From Macrothele yani (taxonomy: Eukaryota > Arthropoda > Arachnida > Araneae > Macrothelidae), in contig CM077005.1 of the NCBI GenBank assembly GCA_039090855.1, positions 19,135,921-19,199,920 of the forward strand: a DNA stretch of 64,000 bases, given 5' to 3'. Made by a program: the position numbers and the translations under genes. Below are positions 44,564 to 55,010 of the stretch, one piece after another (positions within the stretch are counted from its first letter, which is position 1; each line of letters begins with the position of its first letter). Under the pieces are notes generated by a model, which ran no database searches, was not told the origin of the DNA, and was given only the letters and a program-made list of their open reading frames with translations.

Positions 44564-46765
44564 GTGGTTTTGTTACCCTCCACCACTAACTGATTTATAT
44601 TAACCGCTCAGTTCGTAGGTTGCTGAGATTCCGTTTAGGTTCCCTGCCAGGATTTGTCTTCTTTGGATTTCTTTTTTTTTCCTTTTAGCTGGTTTGGGTG
44701 CTTGACCTACCTGCATGTTTGCCGCGTGCGGAGACCCGTGAGGCGGAAATGGGATGTCTGGCGGCTGAGGTCGCAGGAGACCGGTTAAGTGCCTCCTGTG
44801 TACCAACACTCCTCTTTGACCCCGGCTTCGCTGTAAACGGGAGGCTAGAGACTAACCCACCTCTAGTCAGAAGTCTTGTGCCAAGTTGTGTACAGGGCTT
44901 TAGCGGCTTTTTTGTCGTATGGCACGGCAGGGTGAGCCCGGGGGCTGTGGGATCATGCCAAAGGCGTTGGCATGACGGTACCAGGAGGCCGAAGTGTCCG
45001 CCGAGTGCGTGTGATCACAGCCAACGGACTATATCTGCAACGTATAAGCTCCAGAACTGTGTCTAGCGTCATTTTCTTGGCTTGCGGACCTCCAGTTCTC
45101 CCTTGTAGGGCTCGGTGGTGGGTGGAGTAGTCTGCAGACGAATCTTCCTTCTTTTTTTCCATGGGTAAACCCAAAAACAAACGCTCCACATTTAAGTCAC
45201 CTGAGACAATGATCGTTGCCAACGACACTCCTTCATCTTCTCTACCTACCAGGTCTCAAAACCTTAAACGTTCTTTAGACCATGACCTGGACCAAGAATG
45301 TAAAACCTCTTCTTCGGCAGCTGTCCGAGTCGCTCCGAAGCGTCTTCTCCCCTTGATTGCTGTGACTACGCATGCTACACACTTACTTGTAGAATCCATC
45401 GATCCGAATGAGAGACTGTCCACCAGATCTCCATTTTTCATTTCTAAAGCTTTGGACGCTGCGGTTGGCCCCTTGAAGTCTGTGAGGAAGCTTCGCTCTG
45501 GGGACCTGCTTGTCCAAACTTGCAGTGTTTCTCAGAGTAACACTTTTCTGCACCTTTCTAGTCTTCAAGGCATTCCTGTTAAAGTGACACCTCACCCGTT
45601 TCTTAACACCTCTCGGGGTGTTATTTCGGAGTTTGATCTCTTGCCATGCAGTGACGACGAATTGGTGACTGAACTTGCAGATCAAGGTGTTGTTGCTGCT
45701 CGTCGTATGATGCTCCGGCGCGATGGTTCCTTGATTAAGTCTAAAAATGTCATATTGACTTTTAACTCCCCGAAAGTTCCGACCGAAATCAAGGCTGGCT
45801 ACTTGGTCTGTGGTGTTCGCCCGTACATTCCCAGTCCTCTGCGCTGTTTCCGGTGCCAGAGGTACGGGCATTCCCAACGTTTCTGTAAGAGTTCCGCTCG
45901 TTGCGCAAATTGTGGCTCCAGTGAACATGACGGGGATGGTTGCACCTCTGCGGCCTGCTGTGTTAACTGCGGTGAGGCCCATGCAGCTTACTCCCGCAAC
46001 TGTATGAAATGGAAGGACGAGATAGCGATCCAGCGCCTCAAGACCCTGGAAGGCCTCTCGTACCCTGCTGCCAAGGCCAAGTTGGATATACCCACCACCC
46101 GACAGCGTACTTTTGCCGCAGTAGTTAAGTCTCTGCCACCACCCGTGCAGCCCTTTGTTCCGCGCCCTGTAGCTCTCGCCGCACTTGCCAAGAGATTTAC
46201 CGTTGAACAGGCGACACAGGTGGATTTCACCGAGCTCCAGCTTATTCGACCAGCTGAGTCTGCGCCTTCTCTTTTGAAGACGCCCGCCTCTTCCGGTTCC
46301 CAGCAGACAGCCTGCACGTGCGGAAGACCCGGCCCTCAATCCGCAAAGGTGTGCAGTGTCCATCCAACTGTCTCGGCCTCAGCGAGGTCCCCACCCTCAA
46401 CCAACATTATAGAGGAACATGGGGGGGGAGGAGAGTGTCAGTTCGTCCCCAGCCTCAACCAGCATTGCAGAGGAACATGGGGGAGGAGAGTGACAGTTCG
46501 TCCCCGCCCTCTGCCAACATTGCAGAGGAGTGGGGGGGAGGAGAGTGACGTTTCGTGTCCCTCAATTAGTGAATTTTTTTATAAATCTGATTAACTACCT
46601 TGTCTTCCCAGCTTCCATCATACTCTTTTTCAACTTTTAACAAGCCTGTCTGCTCTTACTCATTTTCCACGCTTTTAAAATTCTGTGGCTGATAGTTCTT
46701 TGTCTGGCGCTCTTTGGCCAAACCTGGCCCTTGCGCCACTAAAATCCACTAACCAACCAACCAAC
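43978..46765 (+). mobile_element. ORF1-only LINE-like retroelement, copy 3 (full length, intact ORF)
   Basis: 2788 bp inserted in the mariner, flanked by the 13-bp duplication CATCGCACGTAAC at 43965-43977 and 46766-46778. It has the same 5' hairpins, 5' UTR hairpin near 44955-44977, ORF, 3' hairpin (46705-46738) and CCAA-repeat tail as copies 1 and 2. It is longer because the first 288 bp of the element are present twice. Only about 170 bp follow the ORF. Confidence 0.93.
45161..46594 (+). CDS. LINE ORF1 (gag-like nucleic-acid-binding protein), intact
   Basis: The 477-codon frame is uninterrupted from the ATG at 45161, whose context (TTTCCATGGGTAAA) and MGKPKNK start match copy 2. A basic, Ser-rich N-terminus (1-65) comes first. 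An RRM-like region (about 70-200) includes VRKLRSGDLLVQTCSVS. Three zinc knuckles follow at about 229-242 (C-x2-C-x4-H-x4-C), 248-261 (same) and 267-281 (C-x2-C-x3-H-x6-C). A linker with KTLEGLSYPAAKAKLDIP is next. A second Cys/His motif at 385-401 (C-x-C-x10-C-x2-H) precedes a repeated tail. The protein should bind the element RNA and act as a chaperone in reverse transcription, as ORF1 proteins of Jockey/I-type LINEs do. No ORF2 follows. The intact frame argues for recent activity. Confidence 0.93.
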   Translation: MGKPKNKRSTFKSPETMIVANDTPSSSLPTRSQNLKRSLDHDLDQECKTSSSAAVRVAPKRLLPLIAVTTHATHLLVESIDPNERLSTRSPFFISKALDAAVGPLKSVRKLRSGDLLVQTCSVSQSNTFLHLSSLQGIPVKVTPHPFLNTSRGVISEFDLLPCSDDELVTELADQGVVAARRMMLRRDGSLIKSKNVILTFNSPKVPTEIKAGYLVCGVRPYIPSPLRCFRCQRYGHSQRFCKSSARCANCGSSEHDGDGCTSAACCVNCGEAHAAYSRNCMKWKDEIAIQRLKTLEGLSYPAAKAKLDIPTTRQRTFAAVVKSLPPPVQPFVPRPVALAALAKRFTVEQATQVDFTELQLIRPAESAPSLLKTPASSGSQQTACTCGRPGPQSAKVCSVHPTVSASARSPPSTNIIEEHGGGGECQFVPSLNQHCRGTWGRRVTVRPRPLPTLQRSGGEESDVSCPSISEFFYKSD

Positions 46766-47570
46766 CATCGCACGTAACAATTCTCTTGATGAAACGTACA
46801 TCGCGCGGTTTTCTAGGAGTTTCGTGCACACTTCCACTCGGCGGTTTGCTTCAGCTGGCGTCAGTTCGTGAGGGACAATGCGGCAGCACCTGTAGATCTT
46901 ATCGAGGTCCTGAAGGTGACGAACAACAGTAGTCTGTTATATGCCCAGCTCGCCTGATAATCTCCGAGTGCTGGTTGTCGGTTTTGCCTCTATAAAGCCT
47001 GGCGCACGGCCTCCGAAACCACGGTTTGCGGCCTACCTGTCCTTGGCAGGTCGTCGAGGTTTCTTGTCACCTAAGCGAAATTTTTTTAACCATCTGGTTG
47101 CGGTGCTTTTTCGGTTGACTGCGAACTACACCACTGTTTGTAGACCCGCTGAACAGTACGCTTCGACACACCAACAAATTGGGCGACTTAGTTCTCTTTG
47201 TGTCCGTAGGCACGGCCAAACACGCTTTTTGCCACTCGGTATTGTCTGTATTACGACCCATATTGCAGACTAAATTCAACACACAGCTCTTCACCACTGC
47301 ACGAGGCAGAAATGACCCTGTAGACCACGTCAGTGCTATTTATCTCCCAACAATGCTATCACGGCGCCCTCTGTGCAACCGGTAACTTCCTACTGTCATT
47401 TCTGTTAGGGGGTGACTAATTTTTTGTCCGGTGTGCTTATTATCATTGTGCTAAGTTTCATATTGCTTCATATAAGTCTTATACTGAGCAGTTTTTTTAT
47501 ACGGGGTAATTTTGTCATTTCAGTGGAGATTGAGAGAATATACTGAAAACTTAAAACGCCTCTTAAGAAC

Positions 47571-47745
47571 GCTCTGCCTTGTTCGACAACTGAATGCGAA
47601 CGAGGATTCAGTTTAATGAACATTATAACCGATCTCAGAGCATCTTTGTTAATCTCGAATGTATGATAATGTATCTAACCTGATGTTCATAAATTCAAAT
47701 GGACCGCCCATTGAACGATTTAATCCAAAAAAAAATATGTAAGAT
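47571..47745 (+). pseudogene. hAT transposase C-terminal dimerisation region, fragment
   Basis: ALPCSTTECERGFSLMNIIT followed by DLRASLLISNV is the conserved C-terminal hAT dimerisation motif. After a small frameshift it continues VSNLMFINSNGPPIERFNP. The catalytic part is not seen upstream. Only a fragment remains beside the right end of the mariner. Confidence 0.82.
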
Positions 47746-47836
47746 CTTGGTTGACGAATCATCGTTCAGCAACTGATAGTAGATCAAGAGTTTCTTCTAG
47801 AGAAGAACAGTGCTGTAAGGACTTACTCGTCAGGCA

Positions 47837-48012
47837 TTTTTTTTTTTTTGATTGGAGGTTTAACGACCACCGTGAGCAACTTAATGGGTTATAAGCAGTC
47901 GCCCGTCCCTAATTTAGGGTCACTGGTTCCAGGGAAGGGAGAGAGCCAGTGCTGTAAGACAACTGTCAACACAACATCCATGCCTCACCGGGATTCGAAC
48001 CCAGCCCGCTTT
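47837..48012 (-). mobile_element. SINE family A copy
   Basis: In reverse it shows a B box (GGGTTCGAATCCC), GTGAGGCATGGATGTTGTG, CCTGGAACCAGTGACCCTAA, AACCCATTAAGTTGCTCACG and an A tail. The 5' tRNA-like head is partly missing. Confidence 0.88.
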
Positions 48013-49994
48013 GGGCCATCGCTTATATTTCATTAAAAATTAAATATATTTCACTAAAAATTAAAATAATCTTGTGCATGCTCTTCAACATGTCATAATT
48101 GACAGGAGAGAGGAGAAGATACTTTATTCATATCGGTAAGTGAACTCATAGTCATAATTGTTAAAAAGGCACGGTACTCCCACAAGGGTACAGTGCCTTT
48201 TTTTTTTTTTTAATCCATGTAGTATAACCCTGATTTTTTAGGATTTGCACATAGTTATACCATCTGCTGATTTTACGACTACAGCACTGACTATAAGCGG
48301 AGTTGACTGTATTTCTTTTAATTCTGGTTTTTCCTTCTAAGAAAATGAAAATGAACGCGTTTACTTTATGTTGTGAAATTTCACCACTTAGGAAATTGAT
48401 TGCGTGTTGTTGTGTATGTTTTGTATCTGCTACTACGAAATGAATTGCTCCTTATCTCTGCTGGTGTTCGGGCGTAGATAAACTGGCACAGAACTCCAGT
48501 GAGCGCTCTTTGACCTGCTGAAACACCGTTTGCCTCTGATACCGGACAGATCTCCAAAACGATCGGTAGAACACCGTCGATGAATGACCGATCGTAATGA
48601 AATACTTTTAAGGGGCCGATTGCCTCTGAACAGTTAAAATATCACTCCAAGGATGACACGAAGTGAGGAAAAAACTCGTCTTGTAAGCAATGACGTTAGC
48701 CGGAGTGAGAGTTTGTCTTACGGATCTATTAAATATGAACCTTCATCGTCTGAAAACCCTCCACCGAGGTAATGTATTTTTTAAATCTTTTATAGGGGTT
48801 TTTAATATCGCTTTACATTGAGTTTTTCCCGACAAAGAGGGCAAATCGGGAAGTGGAGAATTCCATCCATGATTTCTGAATTGTGCAGATACGAAGCGCT
48901 CTCGGTGGGCAGTCCCAAAGCCCTTGTGGTGGCGTTGTCCCATAGACACCGACTATGGAAGGCAAGGTAAATTTTGCCCCTCCAGTAAGTAATTTTACTG
49001 GGGGATGGGGGGCAGCGCCCACCTAATATTTTGTCCTGATTAATTAAATAATCACTTTAGCCTCATAAGGTGGACCAAGCACCAGAGGCCAAAGCGGTTT
49101 ATTACCAAAATATTAATAAATTACAAAATAAGTAAAAACTTTTTTCCACATTCAACATTACTCATTGGATAGAAAACTGGATTGCCAACCCCATATTATG
49201 TCCGACATGTTCGGTAAATGTTTAAAACAATTATCAAAAATAAAATAAATAAAAATACAGAAACGTATGAGCTCTAGCGCCCTTATTTATCTACGAGTTT
49301 TTTTGCGCTTCTTGTTCTGTGTTTGAGTAATCCAGTCTCATATTTTTTTATAAACGTTCCGAAATGAAATCTCTGTGGATATTTTTATAAAATCACAGGC
49401 TAAATTGTATTTTTGAAAATATTAATATTCAGCAAAAGAATATTTCTGTTTCCTTGTTCGTTTGCTGATGAGCAATTACCGGCGTTTTAAAATATACGTC
49501 GAATCTCGTAGTTTATCATTTTGCCGGGGTTTTTTTTATTTTATTTTCCCCCTGACAGTGGAAGAGACATGCCCCTCCCAAGTCTGATTTCTTCACGCCT
49601 GCTCCCCCAATAATTTGGTGAAGTCTGCGCCCCTAGGGTTCTCCTTAAAAATATAAAAAAAATGTTTTGCACCTCAGCAGTTGCTGAAAGGAAAATTTAC
49701 TATCAATTGTGAAAGTGGACGGTAACGACGTTAGTGTAAACATTTTGTAAAGGAAAAGTCATTCTTCTAAGAGAAATAATTGTGAAAAAAGAATTTCAGA
49801 AACTCTTTTAAAAATGTTCTATAATGTATATTAAAGCAAAAATACTATCGATGTCAGGGAAAATTATTCAAGAAAACAGTTTTGGTCCAGATTTTCACTA
49901 TACTTGTGTGGTTTCAGTTATGACTAAAGGTTATGAAGTTGAAATAAAAACAAGCATAAAGTTTAAATTATATATATATATAGCTAAAAATCTT
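48013..49994. other. AT-rich interval with no recognisable gene
   Basis: No family-bearing frame, exon or transposon end seen. The frames at 48743-49022 overlap each other on the same strand and have no signature. Confidence 0.5.
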
Positions 49995-50007
49995 GTTATT
50001 GGCTCAA

Positions 50008-50324
50008 GGCCGTGGGTGGCCTAGTGGTCAACGTTCGTGACTGCCACGGAGAAGACCTAGGGTTCGATCCCAGGCAGGTACGAACGCTCGAACCACTAAA
50101 TACCCGCCGTGCGTCGGATGGGCACGTTAAGCCGTCGGACCCCGGGTACTGGCCCCCGGTAATAAATAATGGCGTTTTCTTCCCTCTTTTTTGCCCCGCT
50201 TCCGTGTCACTTTCCTATCGAGCACTCTAGCCCAAATTTCCTAGCTTCCTATTTCTAAGGGTTGTTTAAGACCTGGGGTCAGACACTCCCTTCCTAAAAT
50301 CCTCTACCTATGATCAGCTGATCA
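50008..50324 (+). mobile_element. SINE family B, complete copy with TSD
   Basis: 317 bp flanked by GTTATTGGCTCAA at 49995-50007 and 50325-50337 (perfect 13 bp). The head has an A box (GTGGCCTAGTGGTCAACG) and a consensus B box (GGGTTCGATCCC, 50060-50071). The body contains ACCACTAAATACCCGCCGTG, CTTCCGTGTCACTTTCCTAT and GGGTTGTTTAAGACCTGGGG. It ends TGATCAGCTGATCA without a poly(A) tail, which is unusual for a SINE and suggests a LINE partner that does not need poly(A). Confidence 0.93.
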
Positions 50325-50641
50325 GTTATTGGCTCAAATACTGAATTGAAATTTATTAAGGTTTAAGGAAGTAGATTTGCATTTCCCCTGCATCCGTAAG
50401 AAATTACGTTTTCTGCCACACGAAAAAATGTTCAATTAAGAAGTACTAAATACACTAAGCAAATGTGTGGGTTCGAAACTGATATTAAAAAACACGTTAC
50501 AAAAACAACTAAGAGAAAGCTTTCAGGAAAAACGATTCATTTCATCATATAATTCAAACTTAAAAACACCATTTCACAGATGTGAAAGTAATCGTTCTGC
50601 ATTGTTGTTTACTAATTCATAAAGTAAGGAAACCTACTTTT

Positions 50642-50846
50642 GCTGCCCCGGTGGCGCAGTAGTCTAAGCGATGGCTTCTGATCATTCGCCCGAGATGGGT
50701 CCGGGATTGTGTCCGGTGAGGCATGGATGTTGTGTTTGTCTTACAGCACTGGCTCTCTCCCTTCCCTGGAACCAGTAGCCCTAAATTAGGGACGGGCAAC
50801 TGCTTATAGCCCACTGAGTTGCTCACGATGGTCATTAAACTTCCAA

Positions 50847-50877
<31 letters not shown>

Positions 50878-50878
50878 A
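50642..50878 (+). mobile_element. SINE family A, complete copy with TSD
   Basis: The head carries CCCCGGTGGCGCAGTAGTCT and a weak B box, followed by the body with CCCTTCCCTGGAACCAGTAG and GCCCACTGAGTTGCTCACGA, then an A run of about 27. The flanks GAAACCTACTTTT (50629-50641) and GAAACCTTCTTTT (50879-50891) form a target duplication with one mismatch. Confidence 0.92.
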
Positions 50879-51094
50879 GAAACCTTCTTTTAGACGTAAA
50901 TGCTTTGTATTTACAAACTACTGAAAACTGATATTTCTATTAGTGATATATCTCAAATTTTGTTTTAAGAAAATTTTCAAAACTCCGCCCCCACATTAAA
51001 AAAAATCCTGGAAATTATTTTACATATATTTTGAAGTTTTTTTTTTAAATATAAGTGCCATTTTTTGTCTCTGAAAAAATGCTACATATATATA

Positions 51095-52599
51095 CACTGA
51101 GTGAGCTTTGCATTAGAAACACCTCCAGTTTTACATATTCAGAAAGATAAAGTACCATGTGATATCAACATCACATGTGGGTACTATAAATTGTGCACAA
51201 CTATCCTCTGTACGTAATCAGTAAACATTTACCAGTAATGGGGAAATGTGGTGACGTAAGCCAATTTCACTGTGGCCAGATGGTTGGGTCCTGGAGGGCA
51301 GGTACCAGTATTTCTGAAACAGCTGCACTTGTTGGCTGCTCCCATACTACTGTATCAAGGGTGTACCAGGACTGGATTAACCATGCACAGACATCCAGCA
51401 GAAGGGCTCACATTGGTCAGCCACACTTGTTGGCTGCTACCATACTAGTGTATCAAGGGTAACCCAGGACTAGATTAACCATACAACATCATCCAGCAGA
51501 AGGGCTCAGATTGGTCAGCCACATACTTGTTGGCTGCTCCCGTACTACTGTATCAAGGGTCCAGGACTGGATTAACCATGCACAGATATCAAGCAGAAGA
51601 GCTCACATTGGTCAGCCACACTTGTTGGCTGATCCTGTACTACTGTATCAAGGGTGTACCAGGACTGGATTAACCATGCACAGACATTAAGCAGAAGGGC
51701 TCATATTGGTCAGCCATGCACAGTTGATCCTAGAGTTGAGCTTTGGGTGTCACAACTGGTATCTCAGCAACAACATGCAACAGTCACCTTGCTCACCCAC
51801 CAGTACAACTGTGGTGCAGTTCGGCCTATTTCCACATGCACCACATGTCATACTTTGCTTCACATGGGGTTCCACAGACAGAGACCAACAAGGGTACCCA
51901 TGATGACACCTAGTCATCGCAAACAGTGCCTTGCAAAAGAGACATCAGCAGTGGACCCTCGGCAGATAGAAGAAGGCCGTCTGGAGTGATGACTCCCATT
52001 TCTTGCTGCACCAGGCTGATGGTTGGTTCACATATGATATAAACAGCATGAAGCCCTATCCCCTGGTTGCACAGTTGGGTTCAACAGGTCGATGGTGGAG
52101 GTGGTGTTCTGGTCTGGATAGCTTTTTCCTTGTGAGCCCTAGGTCCTTTAGTTATCATCCCACAAATACTGAATGGTGGATGCTACAGGGACCTGTTAGC
52201 CGACCATATCCATCCATATCTACAGGAGGTTTACCTGGACAACAGTGCTGTCTTTGAACAGAACAATGTGCAGTGTCACCGGGCTCATATAACTACTGAG
52301 TGGTTAGAGGAACATGACAACAAATTCGCCACATTGCCTTGACCTCCAAACTCCTGTGACTGTTACCCAATGGAACATTTGTGGGATATACTAGAATGGG
52401 GTGTGAAAACTCCTGATCCTCCCCCACAGAATGAATGTGAACTGACAGAGCTGCTGCTGCGAACATGAGTCAAGTTACACGTGTAGAATATTCAACACCT
52501 TGTAGAATCTGTTCCTAAGCGTTTGCGAGCTGTGATTACACAGCAAGGTGGACCAACACATTATTAGGTAGGTGTTCCTAATGCAAAGCTAACTCACTG
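51095..52599 (+). mobile_element. complete Tc1-type transposon (spacing DD36E) with repeated HTH
   Basis: Terminal repeats CACTGAGTGAGCTTTGCATT (left) and, reversed, CAGTGAGTTAGCTTTGCATT (right) lie next to TA at 51093-51094 and 52600-52601. The transposase begins MGKCGDVSQFHCGQMVGSWR at 51238 and continues into the first copy of a repeated HTH segment. After the repeats come the linker, a first catalytic block WSDDSHFLL near 51980-52005, and FEQNNVQCHRA near 52250-52290, where the second Asp reads Asn. The Glu block is YPMEHLWD near 52360-52388. I count 36 residues between the second acid position and the Glu, as in the element at 28330. Frameshifts and a stop make it inactive. Confidence 0.9.
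51326..51717 (+). repeat. 98-bp repeat, four copies, of a transposase HTH segment
   Basis: Units start at 51326, 51424, 51524 and 51619 (CACTTGTTGGCTGCTCCCAT or variant) and end in CACATTGGTCAGCCA. Each encodes the second helix-turn-helix portion (LVGCSHTTVSRVYQDWINHA). Unit lengths of 98, 100, 95 and about 98 bp are mostly not multiples of three, so the frame is lost between units. Confidence 0.93.
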
Positions 52600-52601
52600 T
52601 A

Positions 52602-53260
52602 TATGTGTGTGTGTACAAAAAAGAGGATCCTTTCAAAAAATTACAAAATCTTAAAAATATACTACTGAAATAACCACAGTAGAAGTAAGTGCGAACACAC
52701 AGAGTTATGTATAGTAATTATAAAGTTCTTTTAAGCAGAAGCTTTCAACAATTCTATGGTCATGATCACCTGTCTCATTTGTTCATGTATCTATAAGAAA
52801 TTGCTTTTTCTGTCACAGAAAAATATTTTCAATTACGAAGTAACAAGCACAAGTATGGGTTCGAACCTGATAAACTCAGTATTTAGTACATCATTCATAG
52901 GTTAGATTTCATTGCCATACATAAATCAGGAAACTGTGCCCCCCCCCCTTTTTTTCTTTCTTAATTTTCAATTCACTGTTACTAATGGAATATCTTGGAG
53001 GGGGAGGGGGTTGAACATCTCTCTGATTTTGGAGTTTTCAGTGCTTTGTCATTGAGATGGTAAAATTTTGTCCTTCATGCTGGTGAGGTACAGAGGAATG
53101 CTCACTTTTAAGGTAAACAGTTAATTAATTTTAAATATTTACATAAAAGTTGTTCTGTTCTTACGTCTGTGGATTCCTATAATCTACACTGAACATTTTT
53201 TTTTTTTTTTACATCTGATAGTGTTTTATGATCAAGAATAGTTGGCATACAATTTCAATT
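52602..53260. other. AT-rich interval, nothing recognised
   Basis: Homopolymer runs only. Confidence 0.5.
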
Positions 53261-53531
53261 TTTTTTTTTTTTTCATAATGAAAAGTTTTGCCAGTTGGGG
53301 CATAAGTGTGTATTTCAGTTTACAACACATTTGCAGCTATATTTAAGTTTTTAAATCTGCTTGAGAAAATTCTGATTTGGTCACACAACGATCACTACAG
53401 AAAACATTTTATGCATACTTCTGATTTAAATGAATGTAGTTTTTTTTTTTTTTTTTTTTTTTGGTCTAGGTGGCATAAATGTACATCTTATAAAACCTTG
53501 ATATGTCTGCTTCTTCTACAAGTCCGATTTG

Positions 53532-53565
<34 letters not shown>

Positions 53566-54430
53566 GTTATATTTGGTATCATTTACTGCAAGGAACATTT
53601 TTCATGTATTTTTGAATTTTTCATGTTGAACAGTTCTGCTGCTAGATGGCATGTGTATTTCTCTTTGCAAGTATGCTGCACCTAAGCTTTTAAAATTCCC
53701 GTTAAAAAAATATTTTTTGCTCTGTATGCCATTCACTATGGTGAAGATTTGCAAATGTTTTTCACTTAATGTAATGCTCTGCTACGGTTTGTATGTACAA
53801 ACTGTTTTCGTCATACCTGTGCTTTTAAAATTAAAAAAAAAATCCCTTTCCTATGGTTTGTATGTACAAACCGTTTTCATCATTCCTGTGCTTTTAAAAT
53901 TTAAAAAATCCCTTTCCTATAAAGAATATTTCATGCATATTTTATACATCTTTCATAATGCACAGTTCTGCCACTAGGGGTATCAGTGTATGTTTTTATG
54001 TGCAAGATCATCTCCAATTCGGTAAATTCTATTGAAAAAAAAAATGCTTTCTTGGTCAGATACTCATGCCTACGATGAACATTTTGTACCCATTTTCTTC
54101 TTCAAATAACAGTTTTCTCACTAGAGGGTGTAAAGTTGTTATGTTTTTCTGTGTATATATGTTTCTAATGTTTCAATTTGAAAAATTTCCTTTGGCTCTG
54201 ACATCTGTGATTGTGAGAAATATTTTGTATATATTTTATGATTTTTCATAATGCACATTTCTGTATACAAGAGAGCATAAATAGTATTTCTACTTGTAAA
54301 TGTTTCACCGATTCTGGTTAACCAGTTGGAAAAATAATTTTCATAATTGTTTCCGTTCTCTAAGAAGAACGCTACACACATTGTATATCTGAAATATTGC
54401 ATAGTTTTTCTATTATGCAGCATACATTTT
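53260..54430. repeat. degenerate tandem repeat, about 147 bp and longer units
   Basis: A core of the type CATAATGCACAGTTCTGCC followed by ACTAGAGGGCAT recurs. The ACAG/ACAT start falls at about 53630, 53962, 54109 and 54255, with earlier weaker copies near 53287 and 53460. The last three are 146-147 bp apart. Each core is preceded by an AACATTTT.ATGTATTTT-like stretch. A 73-bp stretch at 53783-53921 (GGTTTGTATGTACAAAC with GTGCTTTTAAAATT) is also doubled inside it. Small frames here are by-products. Confidence 0.65.
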
Positions 54431-54827
54431 CTTTTTGAAAAAAATTGCTTTGTAAAAAAATCTTTTCATGTTCGAAAGGATCTGAAATGTGTTCTTATTA
54501 CACCCAAGAATTTGGTGTCATCGTTTTTTTAATACTAGATGTTGATGCTCCCAATACTTTTAATGATATGGCAGTAAGTTCAAGCCTTGCTCCGGTTTTG
54601 GCACCCTGTCCAAGGTTTTATTCCCCCTAGATGATCTGTTCAAGGTATATGCCATGTGAACCAAGTTTCAGGCCATGTGCAAATAGTACCTTAATTGCTC
54701 ATGACATGTCAAAATCTTGGGTCCTTTATAAATATTACCCAGCTGACATGCCGGAAGTTCTGTCACTCTAGGCTATAATGTTGTGAGTATTTGATGCTGA
54801 CATGCAGAGGCACATGCACATATTTTG

Positions 54828-55010
54828 TTTTGGATTCCAAGGGACAAGAGAAAACCCAGAAGAAGACCACTTGGAAGATGAGTGGATGAAATTCGAAAGC
54901 ATGCGGGAGTGTCATGGTGGGGACTGGCTCAAGACAGAACGTTGTGAAAGAAACTTGGGGAGACCTTCATCCAGCAGTGGATTGATAATGGTTGACAATG
55001 ATGATATATG
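54828..55010 (+). pseudogene. RTE-type LINE, terminal fragment
   Basis: TTTTGGATTCCAAGGGACAA through GATGAGTGGATGAAATTCGA to the end GGAGACCTTCATCCAGCAGT and TTGACAATGATGATATATG. It encodes the last 55 or so residues of the RTE ORF with changes, then its tail. Confidence 0.85.

Larger units (their letters stand above)
40769..47372 (-). mobile_element. mariner element split by two ORF1-only LINE insertions
   Basis: Three pieces of one minus-strand mariner lie at about 46779-47372 (5'), 43436-43964 (middle) and 40769-40883 (3'). They join exactly when the two LINEs and one copy of each target duplication are removed. The N-terminal piece has VSKRTVQRVYKQW and QDLDKIYRCC with ANRRVEVCTKLLENR near 46960-46820. 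The middle piece has the first Asp in CDEKWVCFRNPNTQQW (43975-43930, with the LINE at its edge). It then has FYVWRNFEGIIHYEFVPDGR and the second Asp in LLQQDNARSHTA. The third Asp position in the APS(D)YYLF block near 43590-43575 reads Tyr, next to a frameshift. The C-terminus ends VQHDGLYFEC at about 40840. The left outer end is ACAGAGGGTGAGTCGAAAG. The right end is uncertain. Confidence 0.85.

Noticed and set aside
45383..46363. 326-codon antisense frame opposite LINE ORF1
   Set aside because: It is the shadow of the intact sense ORF1, whose zinc knuckles and three related copies establish the coding strand. The equivalent antisense frames in the other copies are broken into smaller pieces.
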